Positions 52,319 to 64,000 of a stretch of 64,000 nucleotides of DNA are shown in pieces. The notes beneath the pieces are model-generated. The model had not been told where the DNA came from, searched no databases, and worked only from the letters and a program-made list of their open reading frames with translations. The DNA is from Mycobacterium sp. AZCC_0083 (lineage in GTDB: Bacteria; Actinomycetota; Actinomycetes; Mycobacteriales; Mycobacteriaceae). Numbering within the stretch: the first letter of the stretch is position 1; each line of letters starts with the position of its first letter. The DNA is taken from positions 171,804 to 235,803 of the forward strand of contig NZ_JACHGP010000001.1 in assembly GCF_014202335.1 (NCBI RefSeq), given 5' to 3'. The translations under genes and the position numbers were made by a program.

Positions 52319-53323
52319 TCAGTCCGGCGCGTCTGCCACGCTACAGCCGCATTCGGGCACGGATTCCGACCCGGGCAGTCGTGCGGGTTCACTGCCGAGA
52401 CGCAGCTCGTCGATCAGCTCGGCGGCCAGCCGCGCGAATCGCGGATCGGCGTTCGGCGTGGTTGCCCGTGCGAATGCGATCCCGGCTTCGTCGGCTTGGG
52501 TGCGCAGCTCGTTGTCGAGATCCCACACCACTTCGATGTGGTCGGCGACGAAGCCGATCGGGCAGACGATCACCGCCCTGGTACCCCCCTCGGCGAGCGC
52601 CGAAAGGTGGTCACCGACATCGGGTTCCAGCCAGGGCACGGTCGGCGGACCGGAACGCGACTGCCACACTTGATCGTATTCGTCGTACCCCGCGGCCGTA
52701 GCGACCAACCGCGTCGCGTAGGCCACCTGCCTGCTGTAGACCTTCGGCCCCTCGCGCTCGTCGGCCGCGATCGGGACCGAATGCGCGGTGAACACCAGCC
52801 GGGCACCGGCACGCAGGTCATCGGGCAGCGACGCCGCCGCGGCCGCGATCCCGTCGGCGAACATCTCCACGAACAGCGGATGGTCGAAGTAATGCCGCAG
52901 CTTGACCAGCTCGGGCGCGCCCTCTCCCGCCGCCGCCCTACCGCGGGCGATGTCCTCGAGGTATTGCGTGCAGCCCGAATATCCGCCCCAGGCCGACGTG
53001 GCGAACACCGCCGCTCGTCGAATACCGTTGTCCCGCATCTGGGTAACGGTGTGTTCGACGTATGGATCCCAGTTGCGGTTGCCGAAGTAGATCGGCAGGT
53101 CGGCGCCACGGCGATCGAATTCTGCGCGCATCTCCTCGATCAGCGCGCGGTTGATCCCGTTGATCGGCGAGACCCCGCCGAAGTGGAAGTAGTGCTCGGC
53201 GACCTCGTCGAGGCGTGCCGGTGGGATGTTGCGACCGCGGGTGACGTTCTCCAGGAACGGCCGAACCTGCTCGGGGCCTTCTGGGCCACCGAAGGACAGC
53301 AGAAGGACGGCATCGAGGTCCAT
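52319..53323 (-). CDS. hemH: Coproporphyrin/proto-ferrochelatase HemH (CpfC)
   Basis: Inserts ferrous iron into the porphyrin; in actinobacteria this is the coproporphyrin III ferrochelatase of the coproporphyrin-dependent haem pathway. Active-site His181 is in [19 protein letters not shown] and [11 protein letters not shown] fit the family. A C-terminal ECGCS (Cys325, Cys327) is consistent with the [2Fe-2S] cluster known in mycobacterial ferrochelatase. 334 residues. It follows inhA by 2 bp and belongs to the fabG1-inhA-hemH transcription unit. Confidence 0.96.
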   Translation of the reverse strand: MDLDAVLLLSFGGPEGPEQVRPFLENVTRGRNIPPARLDEVAEHYFHFGGVSPINGINRALIEEMRAEFDRRGADLPIYFGNRNWDPYVEHTVTQMRDNGIRRAAVFATSAWGGYSGCTQYLEDIARGRAAAGEGAPELVKLRHYFDHPLFVEMFADGIAAAAASLPDDLRAGARLVFTAHSVPIAADEREGPKVYSRQVAYATRLVATAAGYDEYDQVWQSRSGPPTVPWLEPDVGDHLSALAEGGTRAVIVCPIGFVADHIEVVWDLDNELRTQADEAGIAFARATTPNADPRFARLAAELIDELRLGSEPARLPGSESVPECGCSVADAPD

Positions 53324-53325
53324 CG

Positions 53326-54135
53326 CTAGAGCAACTGCGTGTGCGCGCCGCCGTCGGCGTACACGATCGTCCCCGTGGTCGCTGGCAACCAGTCGGACAG
53401 CAAAGCGCAGACGGTCTTCGCAACCGGCGTGGGGTCCTTCATGTTCCAGCCGACCGGGGCACGCTGATCCCAGCCCTCCTCGAGCAGCCGCATCTGATCG
53501 CCAGCCTCGGCACCGAGCGCACCGCCCACGATGGCACTCATCGCGAGCGTCCGGATCGGGCCTGCGGCAACCAGATTCGATCTCACCCCGAACGGACCTG
53601 CCTCACGGGCGACGAACCGGTTCACCGACTCCAGCGCGCTCTTGGCCACCGTCATCCAGTTGTAGGCAGGCATCGCACGGGTCGGGTCGAAGTCCATGCC
53701 GACGATGGAGCCGCCCGAGTTCATCACCGGCAGAGTCGCCTTGGCCAATGAGGCATACGAGTAGGCCGAGATGTGGATGCCCTTGGCGACGTCCTCGTAG
53801 GGGGCGTCGAAGAACGGGTTGATGCCCATTCCGGTCTGTGGCATGAACCCGATCGAGTGCACAACGCCGTCGAGCTTGTTGCCCTCACCGATCACCTCGG
53901 CGACGCGGTCGGCGAGGCTGTCCAGGTGCTCCTGGTTCTGCACGTCCAGCTCCAATAAGGGAGCCGGACTGGGTAAACGACCAATGATGCGCTGAATCAG
54001 CTTCATCCGATCGAACCCCGTCAGAACCAGCTCCGCCCCGGCCTCCTGCGCGACCTTGGCGATGTGGAATGCGATCGACGCGTCGGTGATGATCCCCGTG
54101 ACGAGGATGCGCTTGCCTTCGAGAAACCCTGCCAT
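53326..54135 (-). CDS. inhA: Enoyl-ACP reductase InhA
   Basis: NADH-dependent reductase of the FAS-II system that elongates mycolic-acid precursors; target of isoniazid-NAD adduct and ethionamide. Exactly 269 residues. Catalytic Tyr158 and Lys165 sit in [13 protein letters not shown], the cofactor loop is GIITDAS, and Ser94 is in [10 protein letters not shown], the residue whose change to Ala gives resistance; here it is wild type. ATG 54135 lies 17 bp after the fabG1 stop. The frame is open upstream through fabG1, but that stretch is out of frame with fabG1 and is not part of InhA. Confidence 0.98.
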   Translation of the reverse strand: MAGFLEGKRILVTGIITDASIAFHIAKVAQEAGAELVLTGFDRMKLIQRIIGRLPSPAPLLELDVQNQEHLDSLADRVAEVIGEGNKLDGVVHSIGFMPQTGMGINPFFDAPYEDVAKGIHISAYSYASLAKATLPVMNSGGSIVGMDFDPTRAMPAYNWMTVAKSALESVNRFVAREAGPFGVRSNLVAAGPIRTLAMSAIVGGALGAEAGDQMRLLEEGWDQRAPVGWNMKDPTPVAKTVCALLSDWLPATTGTIVYADGGAHTQLL

Positions 54136-54152
54136 GAAAGTCCTTATCTCCT

Positions 54153-54886
<734 letters not shown>

Positions 54887-54920
54887 CCGCCGCGGTCAGC
54901 CCGAAATCGACCGCCACGTC

Positions 54921-55928
54921 TCAGCCGGGCAGGCGGCGATTCAGCAGCAGTGCCGCCAGCGCCGCGAACGCAAGCACCAGCGCGCCGATCCGCAGCCAGC
55001 CTGCGCTGGCCTCGCCCTTGGTGGTCTCGTAGCCGATCTGCTGCTGGAGCGTGGTGAAGACCTCCTTCAGCTGCTCGAGGCTGGACGCCGTGTAGGCGTT
55101 GCCGCCGGACAGCTCGGCGATCTTCTTGAGCATCTCGGAGTCGACCGGCACCGGCTGTTGCTGGTCGTTGATCGTGACGGTGCCATACGGCGTTCCGAAC
55201 GAGACCGTGGAGATCGGCACGCCCTGATCCTTCGCGGTGCGCGCGGCGGTGTAGGCGCCCTTCGGGTTCTCCGGGTTGGACGGCACCGTCTCCTTGCCGT
55301 CGGACATCAGCACGATGCGCGCGGGCGGGGGTTCGTCGCCGCCACCCATCACCGCACCGACGGTCGCGATGGCCTGCAGCGCGGTGAAGATGCCCTCACC
55401 GGTGGCGGTGCGATCGGCGAGTTGCAGTTGGTCGATCGCGGCCTTAGTGGCCGCACGGTTGGTGCTCGGCGACGTCAGCACCGTGGCGGTACCGGCATAG
55501 GCGATCAGGCCGAGGTTGATGCCAGGAGTGAGCTGGTCGGCGAACTGCTTGGCGGCCTCCTGCGCGGCGACGAGGCGACTTGGCGCCACGTCGGTGGCCC
55601 GCATCGACTGCGACACGTCGATCACCAGCATCACCACGGCGCGGTTGCGCGGAATCCGGACGTCGTGGGTGGGTCCGGCCATGGCGGCGGTCAGGAACGT
55701 CAGCGCTACCACCAACAGGATCGCGGGCAGGTGCCGCCAGCGCGACGACCGCTTCGGCGCGACGCTCTCCAACAGCTCCATGTTGGCGAAGCGCAGCATC
55801 CGCTTCTGGCGCCGCATCTGCACGACGACGTAGAGCCCGACCACGGCGAGGACCACCAAGAGGAACAGGAAGTACCAGGCGTGTTCGAAGCCCGAAAGCG
55901 TCATCGGGCCGAGCAACGGCAATGTCAT
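54921..55928 (-). CDS. VWA-domain membrane protein (Rv1481-like, BatA type)
   Basis: A 335-residue protein with N-terminal helices ([35 protein letters not shown]), a von Willebrand factor A domain with MIDAS motif VIDVSQSM (about residue 103) and [10 protein letters not shown], and a C-terminal anchor ([17 protein letters not shown]). It belongs to the MoxR-DUF58-VWA module. Such modules are thought to act as chaperone-like complexes at the membrane. It follows the DUF58 gene by 21 bp. Confidence 0.92.
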   Translation of the reverse strand: MTLPLLGPMTLSGFEHAWYFLFLLVVLAVVGLYVVVQMRRQKRMLRFANMELLESVAPKRSSRWRHLPAILLVVALTFLTAAMAGPTHDVRIPRNRAVVMLVIDVSQSMRATDVAPSRLVAAQEAAKQFADQLTPGINLGLIAYAGTATVLTSPSTNRAATKAAIDQLQLADRTATGEGIFTALQAIATVGAVMGGGDEPPPARIVLMSDGKETVPSNPENPKGAYTAARTAKDQGVPISTVSFGTPYGTVTINDQQQPVPVDSEMLKKIAELSGGNAYTASSLEQLKEVFTTLQQQIGYETTKGEASAGWLRIGALVLAFAALAALLLNRRLPG

Positions 55929-55949
55929 GTGCAGCTAGTCATTTCGGGT

Positions 55950-56912
55950 CTAGCGGCCAGCGGTGAGAGCACCGCGGCGGCGATTGGCGGCAACGAACCT
56001 GACCACGTCCGCGATCCAGTCCCGGTCGGTGCGCAGGGTCATCAGTGGCGCGCCGCAGCGGCGAAGCGTGCGGGCCACCTCGGCGCGGTGGGCCTCCGCG
56101 GCCTTGGCGAAGTCGGCGCGCAACTGTGCATCGATGGTGAACTCACGGGTGACCCCGGACTCGGTGTCCTGCAGGATGACCTCGCCGACGTCGGGCAACT
56201 CGACGTCGCGCGGGTCGATGATCTCGACGCCGAGCACCTCGTGTCGTCCCGCGATGGCGCGCAATGGCCGCATCCAGTCGATCGGGCCGAGGAAGTCACT
56301 GATGATCACCGCCATGCCGCGGCGCCGCTCGGGACGGCGCAGCGCGTCGATCGCGGCACCGAGGTCACCGCGCACCCCGAGTGGCGCCTTGGGCGTGGTG
56401 GCGATGGCCCGCAACAACTCCTGTTCGTGCAGGCGGCCCGACAGCGCGGGCACCCGCCTGGTGACGTCACCGTTGGTGATGATCGCGCCGAGTCGGTTGC
56501 CGCCCCCGCTGTTCAGGAACGCGATGGACGCGGCTGCCGCCACGGCGAGGTCACGCTTCTCACACCCGGCGGTGCCGAAGTCCAGGCTCGCGGACACGTC
56601 GACCACCAGCCAGGTCTCAAGCTCGCGGTCGGCGATCATCTGTCGGACGTGCGGGTGGGTGGTGCGCGCCGTCACCGACCAGTCCATCCGCCGCACGTCG
56701 TCACCGGGCTGGTAGATGCGCGACTCCCCCGGCTCCGAACCCGGACCCGGCATCAAACCCTGATGATCACCGTGCAGGACGCCGTCGAGCTTGCGGCGCA
56801 CCGTCAGCTCGAGCTTGCGCAGCGCCGCCGACAGTGCGGGATCGCGAATCTCGCCGCGTTGCAGCGACGGCAGGTCTACACGGCCCTTCGCGCCCCCAGA
56901 AGAGGGAGTCAC
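55950..56912 (-). CDS. DUF58 domain protein (Rv1480-like)
   Basis: A 320-residue soluble protein of the DUF58 family. The diagnostic segment YQPGDDVRRMDWSVTARTTHPHVR is near residue 65-90, followed by a VWA-like fold starting TWLVVDVSASLDF. GTG 56912 overlaps the moxR stop by 4 bp (GTGA) and gives a length close to Rv1480 (about 317); the upstream open frame is a shadow of moxR. Part of the MoxR-DUF58-VWA module beside ripA/ripB. Confidence 0.9.
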   Translation of the reverse strand: MTPSSGGAKGRVDLPSLQRGEIRDPALSAALRKLELTVRRKLDGVLHGDHQGLMPGPGSEPGESRIYQPGDDVRRMDWSVTARTTHPHVRQMIADRELETWLVVDVSASLDFGTAGCEKRDLAVAAAASIAFLNSGGGNRLGAIITNGDVTRRVPALSGRLHEQELLRAIATTPKAPLGVRGDLGAAIDALRRPERRRGMAVIISDFLGPIDWMRPLRAIAGRHEVLGVEIIDPRDVELPDVGEVILQDTESGVTREFTIDAQLRADFAKAAEAHRAEVARTLRRCGAPLMTLRTDRDWIADVVRFVAANRRRGALTAGR

Positions 56913-58057
56913 CGACCGCTGGCCGCCGCCGCCGCGGGCATGGCGGGTGCCACCGAATGACCTTGCTGCGGAATGGCGTTCACCTGAGGCAGCCCAACCG
57001 TCTGAAGGATCCGGTTGATCACGGTCTCCGAGGAGATCTCGTCGGCGAGCGCATCGTAGGTGAGCACCAGACGGTGCCGCAGCACGTCGGGGATGACCTC
57101 GACGACGTCCTGCGGGATGACGTAGTCGCGACCACGGATCAGCGCCAGCGCGCGCGAGGACGCGATGATGCCAAGCGAGGCGCGCGGCGATGCGCCGTAG
57201 GCGATCCACGCCTTGGCATCGGGCATGCCGAACTTGTCGGGCTCGCGGGTCGCCGTGACGACGCGGACGACGTAGTCGACCAGGGCGTGGTGCACGAAGA
57301 TGTTCGAGGCGACGTCCTGCAGTCTCAGCAGGTCGCCGGGGTTGAGGATCTGCTTCGGCTGGGGTGGCGTGACACCCATCCGGTAGATGATCTCGCGCTC
57401 TTCCTCGGGCGTCGGGTAGTCGATGTTCAGCTTGAACAGGAAGCGGTCACGCTGCGCCTCGGGCAGGGCGTAGACGCCTTCCTGCTCGATCGGGTTCTGC
57501 GTCGCCATGACGAGGAACGGGCTTGGCAGCGGGAAGGTCTTGCCGCCGATCGACACCTTGCGCTCGGCCATCACCTCGAGAAGGGCCGACTGCACCTTGG
57601 CGGGAGCGCGGTTGATCTCGTCGGCCAGCAGGAAGTTGACCATCACGGGGCCGACCTCGATGTCGAACTCCTCCTTGCCCGCGCGGTAGATGCGGGTACC
57701 GACGATGTCGGTGGGCACCAGGTCGGGGGTGAACTGAATGCGGGCGAACGTGCCGCCGACGACCTTGGCGAACGTCTCCACCGCCAGTGTCTTGGCCACG
57801 CCTGGCACACCCTCGAGCAGGACGTGGCCCTTCGCGAGCAGGCCGACCAGCATCCGCTCGACGAGCCGGTCCTGGCCGACGATGATGCGCTTGACCTCGA
57901 AGATCGCGCGCTCCAGCGTGTGCACCTCAGCCTGAAGTCCGCCAGCCTGTTGGCCTCCGTTGGGCGGGCCCTGCTGGGTACCCGGCGTGAAACCCTGGGT
58001 CGGGCCCTGACCGGAGAAACCTCCTGCGCCCTGCGGCGGCCCACTCGGTGACGTCAT
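56909..58057 (-). CDS. moxR1: MoxR family AAA+ ATPase
   Basis: A 382-residue AAA+ ATPase. After a disordered Gly/Gln/Pro-rich N terminus (1-42), Walker A is EGVPGVAKT (82-90), Walker B is FLLADEINRAP (142-152), and sensor 1 is in VMATQNPIEQEG. MoxR proteins act as chaperones for membrane or periplasmic complexes with VWA partners; here DUF58 and VWA genes follow directly. Located just downstream of ripB as in M. tuberculosis (Rv1479). Confidence 0.95.
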   Translation of the reverse strand: MTSPSGPPQGAGGFSGQGPTQGFTPGTQQGPPNGGQQAGGLQAEVHTLERAIFEVKRIIVGQDRLVERMLVGLLAKGHVLLEGVPGVAKTLAVETFAKVVGGTFARIQFTPDLVPTDIVGTRIYRAGKEEFDIEVGPVMVNFLLADEINRAPAKVQSALLEVMAERKVSIGGKTFPLPSPFLVMATQNPIEQEGVYALPEAQRDRFLFKLNIDYPTPEEEREIIYRMGVTPPQPKQILNPGDLLRLQDVASNIFVHHALVDYVVRVVTATREPDKFGMPDAKAWIAYGASPRASLGIIASSRALALIRGRDYVIPQDVVEVIPDVLRHRLVLTYDALADEISSETVINRILQTVGLPQVNAIPQQGHSVAPAMPAAAAASGR

Positions 58058-58214
58058 TCAGCTTCCTCCCACATGTTCAATTCCGACGGGCAGTTCAGAC
58101 CGCTGGTCATGGTCCATCTTCAGGTGGCGCCAAAGCCACTCGGCGGACGCTCCCCGTCAACTATTCCAGGCACTTCGGGATCCGTCGACGTGCCCTGTCC
58201 CGAGATGGTCTCGA

Positions 58215-58931
58215 TCAGGACTCGATGAAGCGGACCAGATGCGGCGACATGCCCGCCATTCGCACCGGACTGACGGTCACCTTCTCCGCACTTCCGGAGG
58301 CTTCGAGCATCTTGCCGCCGCCGAGATAAATCGTGACGTGTTGGCTGCCGCCAGGGCCGTAGAAGATCAGATCACCGCGTTTGGCCTGCGACGGCGCGAT
58401 CGGCCTTCCCGCGTTGTACTGGTCGCCCGAGTACTTCGGGATCTGCACGCCGACGCCGGCGAACGCGTACCGGGTGAAGCCCGAGCAGTCGTAGCCGATC
58501 TTGCCCGCGTCGTAGTCGACGCCGGCGCTGGGGCCGTTGAGCGAACCGCCGCCCCAGGAGTACGGGACGCCCATCTGCGACCCGCCACGCCTGATCACGT
58601 ATTCAATGGCCTGCGGGCCGCGGACCCTGCCCCCGGGATTCGCGCCGGAGGAGGGCGACGGTGCGAGACCGATGCTCTGCAGGAACTGACTGCCAAGGCT
58701 CTGCGTGGTCTGCAGTGCGAGTTGACTCACCGAGAACGCCGCGTTCGCGGCGGCCACCGGGTCGCCGGGCCCGCCGGAACTGGCGATCTTCGGCAGCGTC
58801 GGATCCCAGGCTCCGGCGTCGGGGTCGGCCACGGCGGGCGCCGCGGCACCGACCATGAGAGCGAGCGCGCACATCAACGGTGCGAGCAGCGCGGCAAAGC
58901 GAAAAGGCATTGGGGGCAAGGAAATCACCAT
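58215..58931 (-). CDS. ripB: NlpC/P60 peptidoglycan endopeptidase RipB
   Basis: Cleaves stem peptides of peptidoglycan. N-terminal signal peptide (FAALLAPLMCALALMV, cut after AVA) then a short linker and the NlpC/P60 domain with catalytic Cys149 (YDCSGF), His198 (GSQHVTIY) and Glu210. 238 residues, no coiled-coil inhibitory region. ATG 58931 overlaps the ripA stop by one base (TGATG). The adjacent 157-bp gap to moxR1 has no gene. Confidence 0.95.
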   Translation of the reverse strand: MVISLPPMPFRFAALLAPLMCALALMVGAAAPAVADPDAGAWDPTLPKIASSGGPGDPVAAANAAFSVSQLALQTTQSLGSQFLQSIGLAPSPSSGANPGGRVRGPQAIEYVIRRGGSQMGVPYSWGGGSLNGPSAGVDYDAGKIGYDCSGFTRYAFAGVGVQIPKYSGDQYNAGRPIAPSQAKRGDLIFYGPGGSQHVTIYLGGGKMLEASGSAEKVTVSPVRMAGMSPHLVRFIES

Positions 58932-60376
58932 CAGTAATCGATATAGCGGATGACGTACGGCGTCATACCGCTGGTGCGTACGGGCGAGATCTTGACGGTC
59001 GATCCGGTGTATGGGGCCTCGAGCATCTGCCCGTCACCGAGATAGAGCGTCACGTGCTGACTACCGCCGGGGCCGTAGAAGATGACGTCGCCCCTGCGCA
59101 TCTGGGAGGACGGGATCTTTTGGCCCATGTCGTACTGGGCACCTGAGTAGTGCGGCAGCTTGATGCCCACCCCGGCGAAGGCGTAGAGGATTAGGCCGGA
59201 GCAGTCGAAACCGACTGTGCCCGAACCCGAGTCGATGCCGTTGCTCGGCCCCGCGGCGTTGCCGCCACCCCATGAGTACGGGACGCCCATTTGCGAGCCT
59301 GCCCGCTTGATGACGTACTCCGCGGCGTCCCTGCCGTAAACGCGGGGTATCGCACCGTTGGTGAAACCGCTTGGAGTCGGCAGGATCCCGAGCTTCTGCA
59401 GGAAGCTGCGGCCCATGTCGGCGGTGGCCTGCGCTGAGCTCGATGCGATGCCGAGGATCGTGTTGATGATCGCGATCGGGTCGCCGCCGACGAACGCACT
59501 GGGGATCGCGGGCAGCGTGACGTCCCACTCGCTGTTCGCGCCAGGATTGGCAGGCGCCGCTGCAGCCGGGGCACGATCCCAGTTGGCCGCCGGGTCGCTC
59601 GCCGCTGCTGCGGGCGTCGCAGGCACAGTGGCACGCGGTGCGGGGGCACCTGCGGGTGCCGACCACTGTTGCCTGGCCTGCTCGAGCTTGGCCTGCGCCG
59701 CTGATCGTTCGGCGGTGAGCCTGTCGAGTTCGGTCTGCTGGCCGCCGAAGGTCTGCTGCGCCTCGGTGAGCGCCGTGACGGCGGTGTCCTGGCTGGTCTG
59801 CGCGTCGATGACGGCCTGGTCGGCCTTCTGCTTGGCCAGCCGCGCAGCGGACTCCCGATTCGCCTGCTCGGTGCGGGTGCGCTGCAGGTTGGCGATGACC
59901 TGCTGGCTGCTCAGCGACAGCGTTTGTCCGGTCGCCGCCGTGTTCAGGATGTCTGCGGGATCGGTTGCGGTCACGTATGCCGCCGACGGTCCGTTCACGT
60001 AGGTCGAGGCCGCGAACTCGTCGAACCTCTGCTGCGCAGCGGCGATCGCGGCGTTGGCGTCATCGAGACCCGCCTGGCCTGCGTCGACCTCGTGCTGGGC
60101 GGCCGCGGCGGCGTCACGTGCGGTCTGAACGTCGACGATCGCCTTGTTGACGCTTTCCTGCTGGGTCTGGATGGCCGCGCCGAGGTCCTGCAGCTTCTGG
60201 TTGGCGTTGGCCACGGCGGCGACGAGTGTTGCGATTCCTTCGGGGTTGGCGGGTTCGGCGTTGGCCGTGCCCGTGCAGTGACCGAATGCCGACGCGGCCA
60301 TTATGGCGACCGCAATCGAAGCCGCTCCGAATCGTCCGCGCAGCCGCGTTGCAGAGGCGCGAGAAAGGCGTCTCAT
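58931..60376 (-). CDS. ripA: NlpC/P60 peptidoglycan endopeptidase RipA
   Basis: Daughter-cell separation hydrolase, 481 residues. Sec signal region (RFGAASIAVAIMAASAFGH), an Ala/Gln/Asp-rich coiled coil (about 45-240) that in RipA occupies and blocks the active site, a Pro/Ala linker (about 245-300) and the NlpC/P60 domain with Cys392, His441 and Glu453, matching Cys383-His432-Glu444 in M. tuberculosis RipA. GAGGAG lies 11 bases before ATG 60376. A 0.2-kb leader upstream carries palindromes. Confidence 0.96.
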   Translation of the reverse strand: MRRLSRASATRLRGRFGAASIAVAIMAASAFGHCTGTANAEPANPEGIATLVAAVANANQKLQDLGAAIQTQQESVNKAIVDVQTARDAAAAAQHEVDAGQAGLDDANAAIAAAQQRFDEFAASTYVNGPSAAYVTATDPADILNTAATGQTLSLSSQQVIANLQRTRTEQANRESAARLAKQKADQAVIDAQTSQDTAVTALTEAQQTFGGQQTELDRLTAERSAAQAKLEQARQQWSAPAGAPAPRATVPATPAAAASDPAANWDRAPAAAAPANPGANSEWDVTLPAIPSAFVGGDPIAIINTILGIASSSAQATADMGRSFLQKLGILPTPSGFTNGAIPRVYGRDAAEYVIKRAGSQMGVPYSWGGGNAAGPSNGIDSGSGTVGFDCSGLILYAFAGVGIKLPHYSGAQYDMGQKIPSSQMRRGDVIFYGPGGSQHVTLYLGDGQMLEAPYTGSTVKISPVRTSGMTPYVIRYIDY

Positions 60377-60403
60377 TGGCTTGTGGTCTCCTCGGGCTCG
60401 ACG

Positions 60404-60423
60404 CGAACGTCCCGGTACGTTCG
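60404..60423 (-). promoter_or_regulatory. Hairpin in the ripA leader
   Basis: CGAACGT and ACGTTCG are perfect seven-base arms around a six-base loop (ACCGGG on the coding strand), 27 bp upstream of the ripA start. It could form an RNA hairpin near the ribosome site or be a protein-binding site. No known riboswitch consensus was recognised. Confidence 0.4.
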
Positions 60424-60522
60424 TCGGGTGCTTAGTCACAGGAGTCACTTGAACAACAACTGCAACAGCAGGCACCTTTTGCACCGTACGTCACATGAAG
60501 CTCTAAAGAAACGTTAGTAACA

Positions 60523-60540
60523 AATTACAAGATTGTAATT
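60523..60540. promoter_or_regulatory. Perfect 18-bp palindrome upstream of ripA
   Basis: AATTACAA-GA-TTGTAATT is an exact eight-base inverted repeat about 150 bp upstream of ripA, in an AT-rich patch. ripA is known in mycobacteria to be under MtrA control, but this sequence was not matched to that motif; the binding protein is unknown. Confidence 0.5.
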
Positions 60541-60593
60541 GGAATGAGCGTTATCGAATGGTGATCTTGAAATTCACCACGCCCGTTTTGTGC

Positions 60594-61148
60594 TCAGTCA
60601 GCAGACGTGACGGGCGCCTCGGCTGGTGCCTCGACGGGTACCTCGACGACGGCCGACCGCCTGGCACGAACCTGCAGCATGCGGGTGCCCACGGCGGCCA
60701 GCGCCACCCCAAGCACGAGAATGATCGTGAATGGCGTCCATGGGAAATGCGATGCGGTCAACTCACCGACGAAATTCTGCGACGACAGCACCGGATTGCC
60801 GGTCTTCGCGACGTCTTGGCCCGCCTCCAAAGTGACGCGGTCGAACTGCCTGCTGTAAGTGCCCGCGAAGAACGGGCTGATCGCGAGCACCGTTGAATCG
60901 GGATGGAGCTTGCCGACATCGGTGGCGATATCGCGCAGTGGTGTGTCGATCGGCGGGTTGGTCGCGATCACCACGATCTTCAGGTCGATGCCCTTGGCTG
61001 CCGCGTCGGCCACGACCTGCTTGAGCGCGGCGACGTCGGCACCAGGAGCGCTCACCCCGTCGGCGGCGACGGCCGCGTTGACCGCGTTCATGTCCACGTC
61101 GGGCGGGATGTAGTCCGGCAGGAAGGGGATGACGAGCGGTCCGGTCAC
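60594..61148 (-). CDS. Membrane-anchored conserved protein (Rv1476-like)
   Basis: A 184-residue protein. The N-terminal domain (10-130) has an alpha/beta pattern with IVVIATNPPID and STVLAISPFFAG, and resembles TPM-type folds; one C-terminal helix (FTIILVLGVALAAVGTRML) and a Pro/Ala/Glu tail anchor it. No signal peptide. Divergent from acn and upstream of ripA, exactly as Rv1476. Function unknown. Confidence 0.85.
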   Translation of the reverse strand: MTGPLVIPFLPDYIPPDVDMNAVNAAVAADGVSAPGADVAALKQVVADAAAKGIDLKIVVIATNPPIDTPLRDIATDVGKLHPDSTVLAISPFFAGTYSRQFDRVTLEAGQDVAKTGNPVLSSQNFVGELTASHFPWTPFTIILVLGVALAAVGTRMLQVRARRSAVVEVPVEAPAEAPVTSAD

Positions 61149-61228
61149 AGGGGCACGCTACCGCGACTCCCGATCGACTGGCAGTAGGCACGGATGAGGA
61201 CAAGACTGGGAACCGCCCCGGGGGGTGG

Positions 61229-61255
61229 TTTACAGGACAAGCGTACTGTTAGAAT
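61229..61255 (+). promoter_or_regulatory. Putative extended -10 promoter of acn
   Basis: TG-T-TAGAAT (61247-61255) fits an extended -10 of the housekeeping sigma factor; TTTACA at 61229-61234 is a possible -35 with a 15-base spacer. It lies 54 bp before the acn start. Confidence 0.5.
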
Positions 61256-61260
61256 CATGA

Positions 61261-64000
<2,740 letters not shown>

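Noticed and set aside
60377..60593. A c-di-AMP (ydaO-type) riboswitch upstream of ripA
   Set aside because: Such elements precede some actinobacterial cell-wall hydrolase genes, but I could not find the conserved core in this leader.

Overview
The window is a high-GC actinobacterial chromosome segment, almost certainly from a non-tuberculous Mycolicibacterium/Mycobacterium. The basis is conserved gene order matching two blocks known from M. tuberculosis: acn-Rv1476-ripA-ripB-moxR1-Rv1480-Rv1481-fabG1-inhA-hemH-Rv1486-NfeD-SPFH-mutA-mutB-meaB-lipL, and ileS-dinX-ansA-lspA-Rv1540-dnaE1. InhA has the expected 269 residues, with Tyr158, Lys165 and Ser94 in their usual places. Gene starts are often GTG, and neighbouring genes commonly overlap by 1-8 bp.

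Layout. 1-10.1 kb: the N-terminal two thirds of DnaE1, a TetR regulator, an ECF sigma factor with its YCII/DGPF partner, RarD, an RluD-like pseudouridine synthase, LspA, an asparaginase, a frameshifted secreted-protein gene and the Y-family polymerase DinX. 10.1-18.6 kb: an accessory insert between dinX and ileS. It holds an S4 protein and a tightly chained seven-gene operon (IMPase-like phosphatase, small membrane protein, sodium:solute symporter, M20 hydrolase, amidase, two choline/aminoglycoside-kinase-like proteins) with a divergent GntR/UTRA regulator and a 16-bp near-palindrome between them. 18.6-22.0 kb: ileS with a clear isoleucine T-box leader. 22.0-25.4 kb: an orphan half condensation domain, an HTH protein next to a membrane protein, a Cys-rich MerR regulator and an acyl-CoA dehydrogenase. 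25.7-40.0 kb: a polyketide glycolipid locus of the Pks5/LOS type (FAAL-type FadD, MmpL, GT1 glycosyltransferase, PapA acyltransferase, Mas-like PKS), preceded by an AT-rich 0.8-kb control region. 40.8-48.2 kb: a LipL-type esterase, a secreted CAP protein, and meaB-mutB-mutA for methylmalonyl-CoA interconversion. 48.3-52.2 kb: TVP38, DoxX, SPFH and NfeD membrane proteins and a conserved hypothetical gene. 52.3-64 kb: hemH, inhA, fabG1, VWA/DUF58/MoxR, the RipB and RipA peptidoglycan hydrolases, an Rv1476-like protein, and the first 897 codons of acn.

How the parts fit. fabG1-inhA supplies FAS-II elongation for mycolates. MutAB/MeaB set the methylmalonyl-CoA pool, and the PKS acyltransferase carries a methylmalonyl-type signature, so fuel supply and methyl-branched lipid synthesis lie close together. 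RipA/RipB and the MoxR-DUF58-VWA module form a cell-envelope cluster. The best candidates for something undescribed are the seven-gene catabolic operon with twin kinases, the orphan half condensation domain, and the HTH/membrane-protein pair. I saw no tRNA, rRNA, CRISPR array, transposase or integrase.
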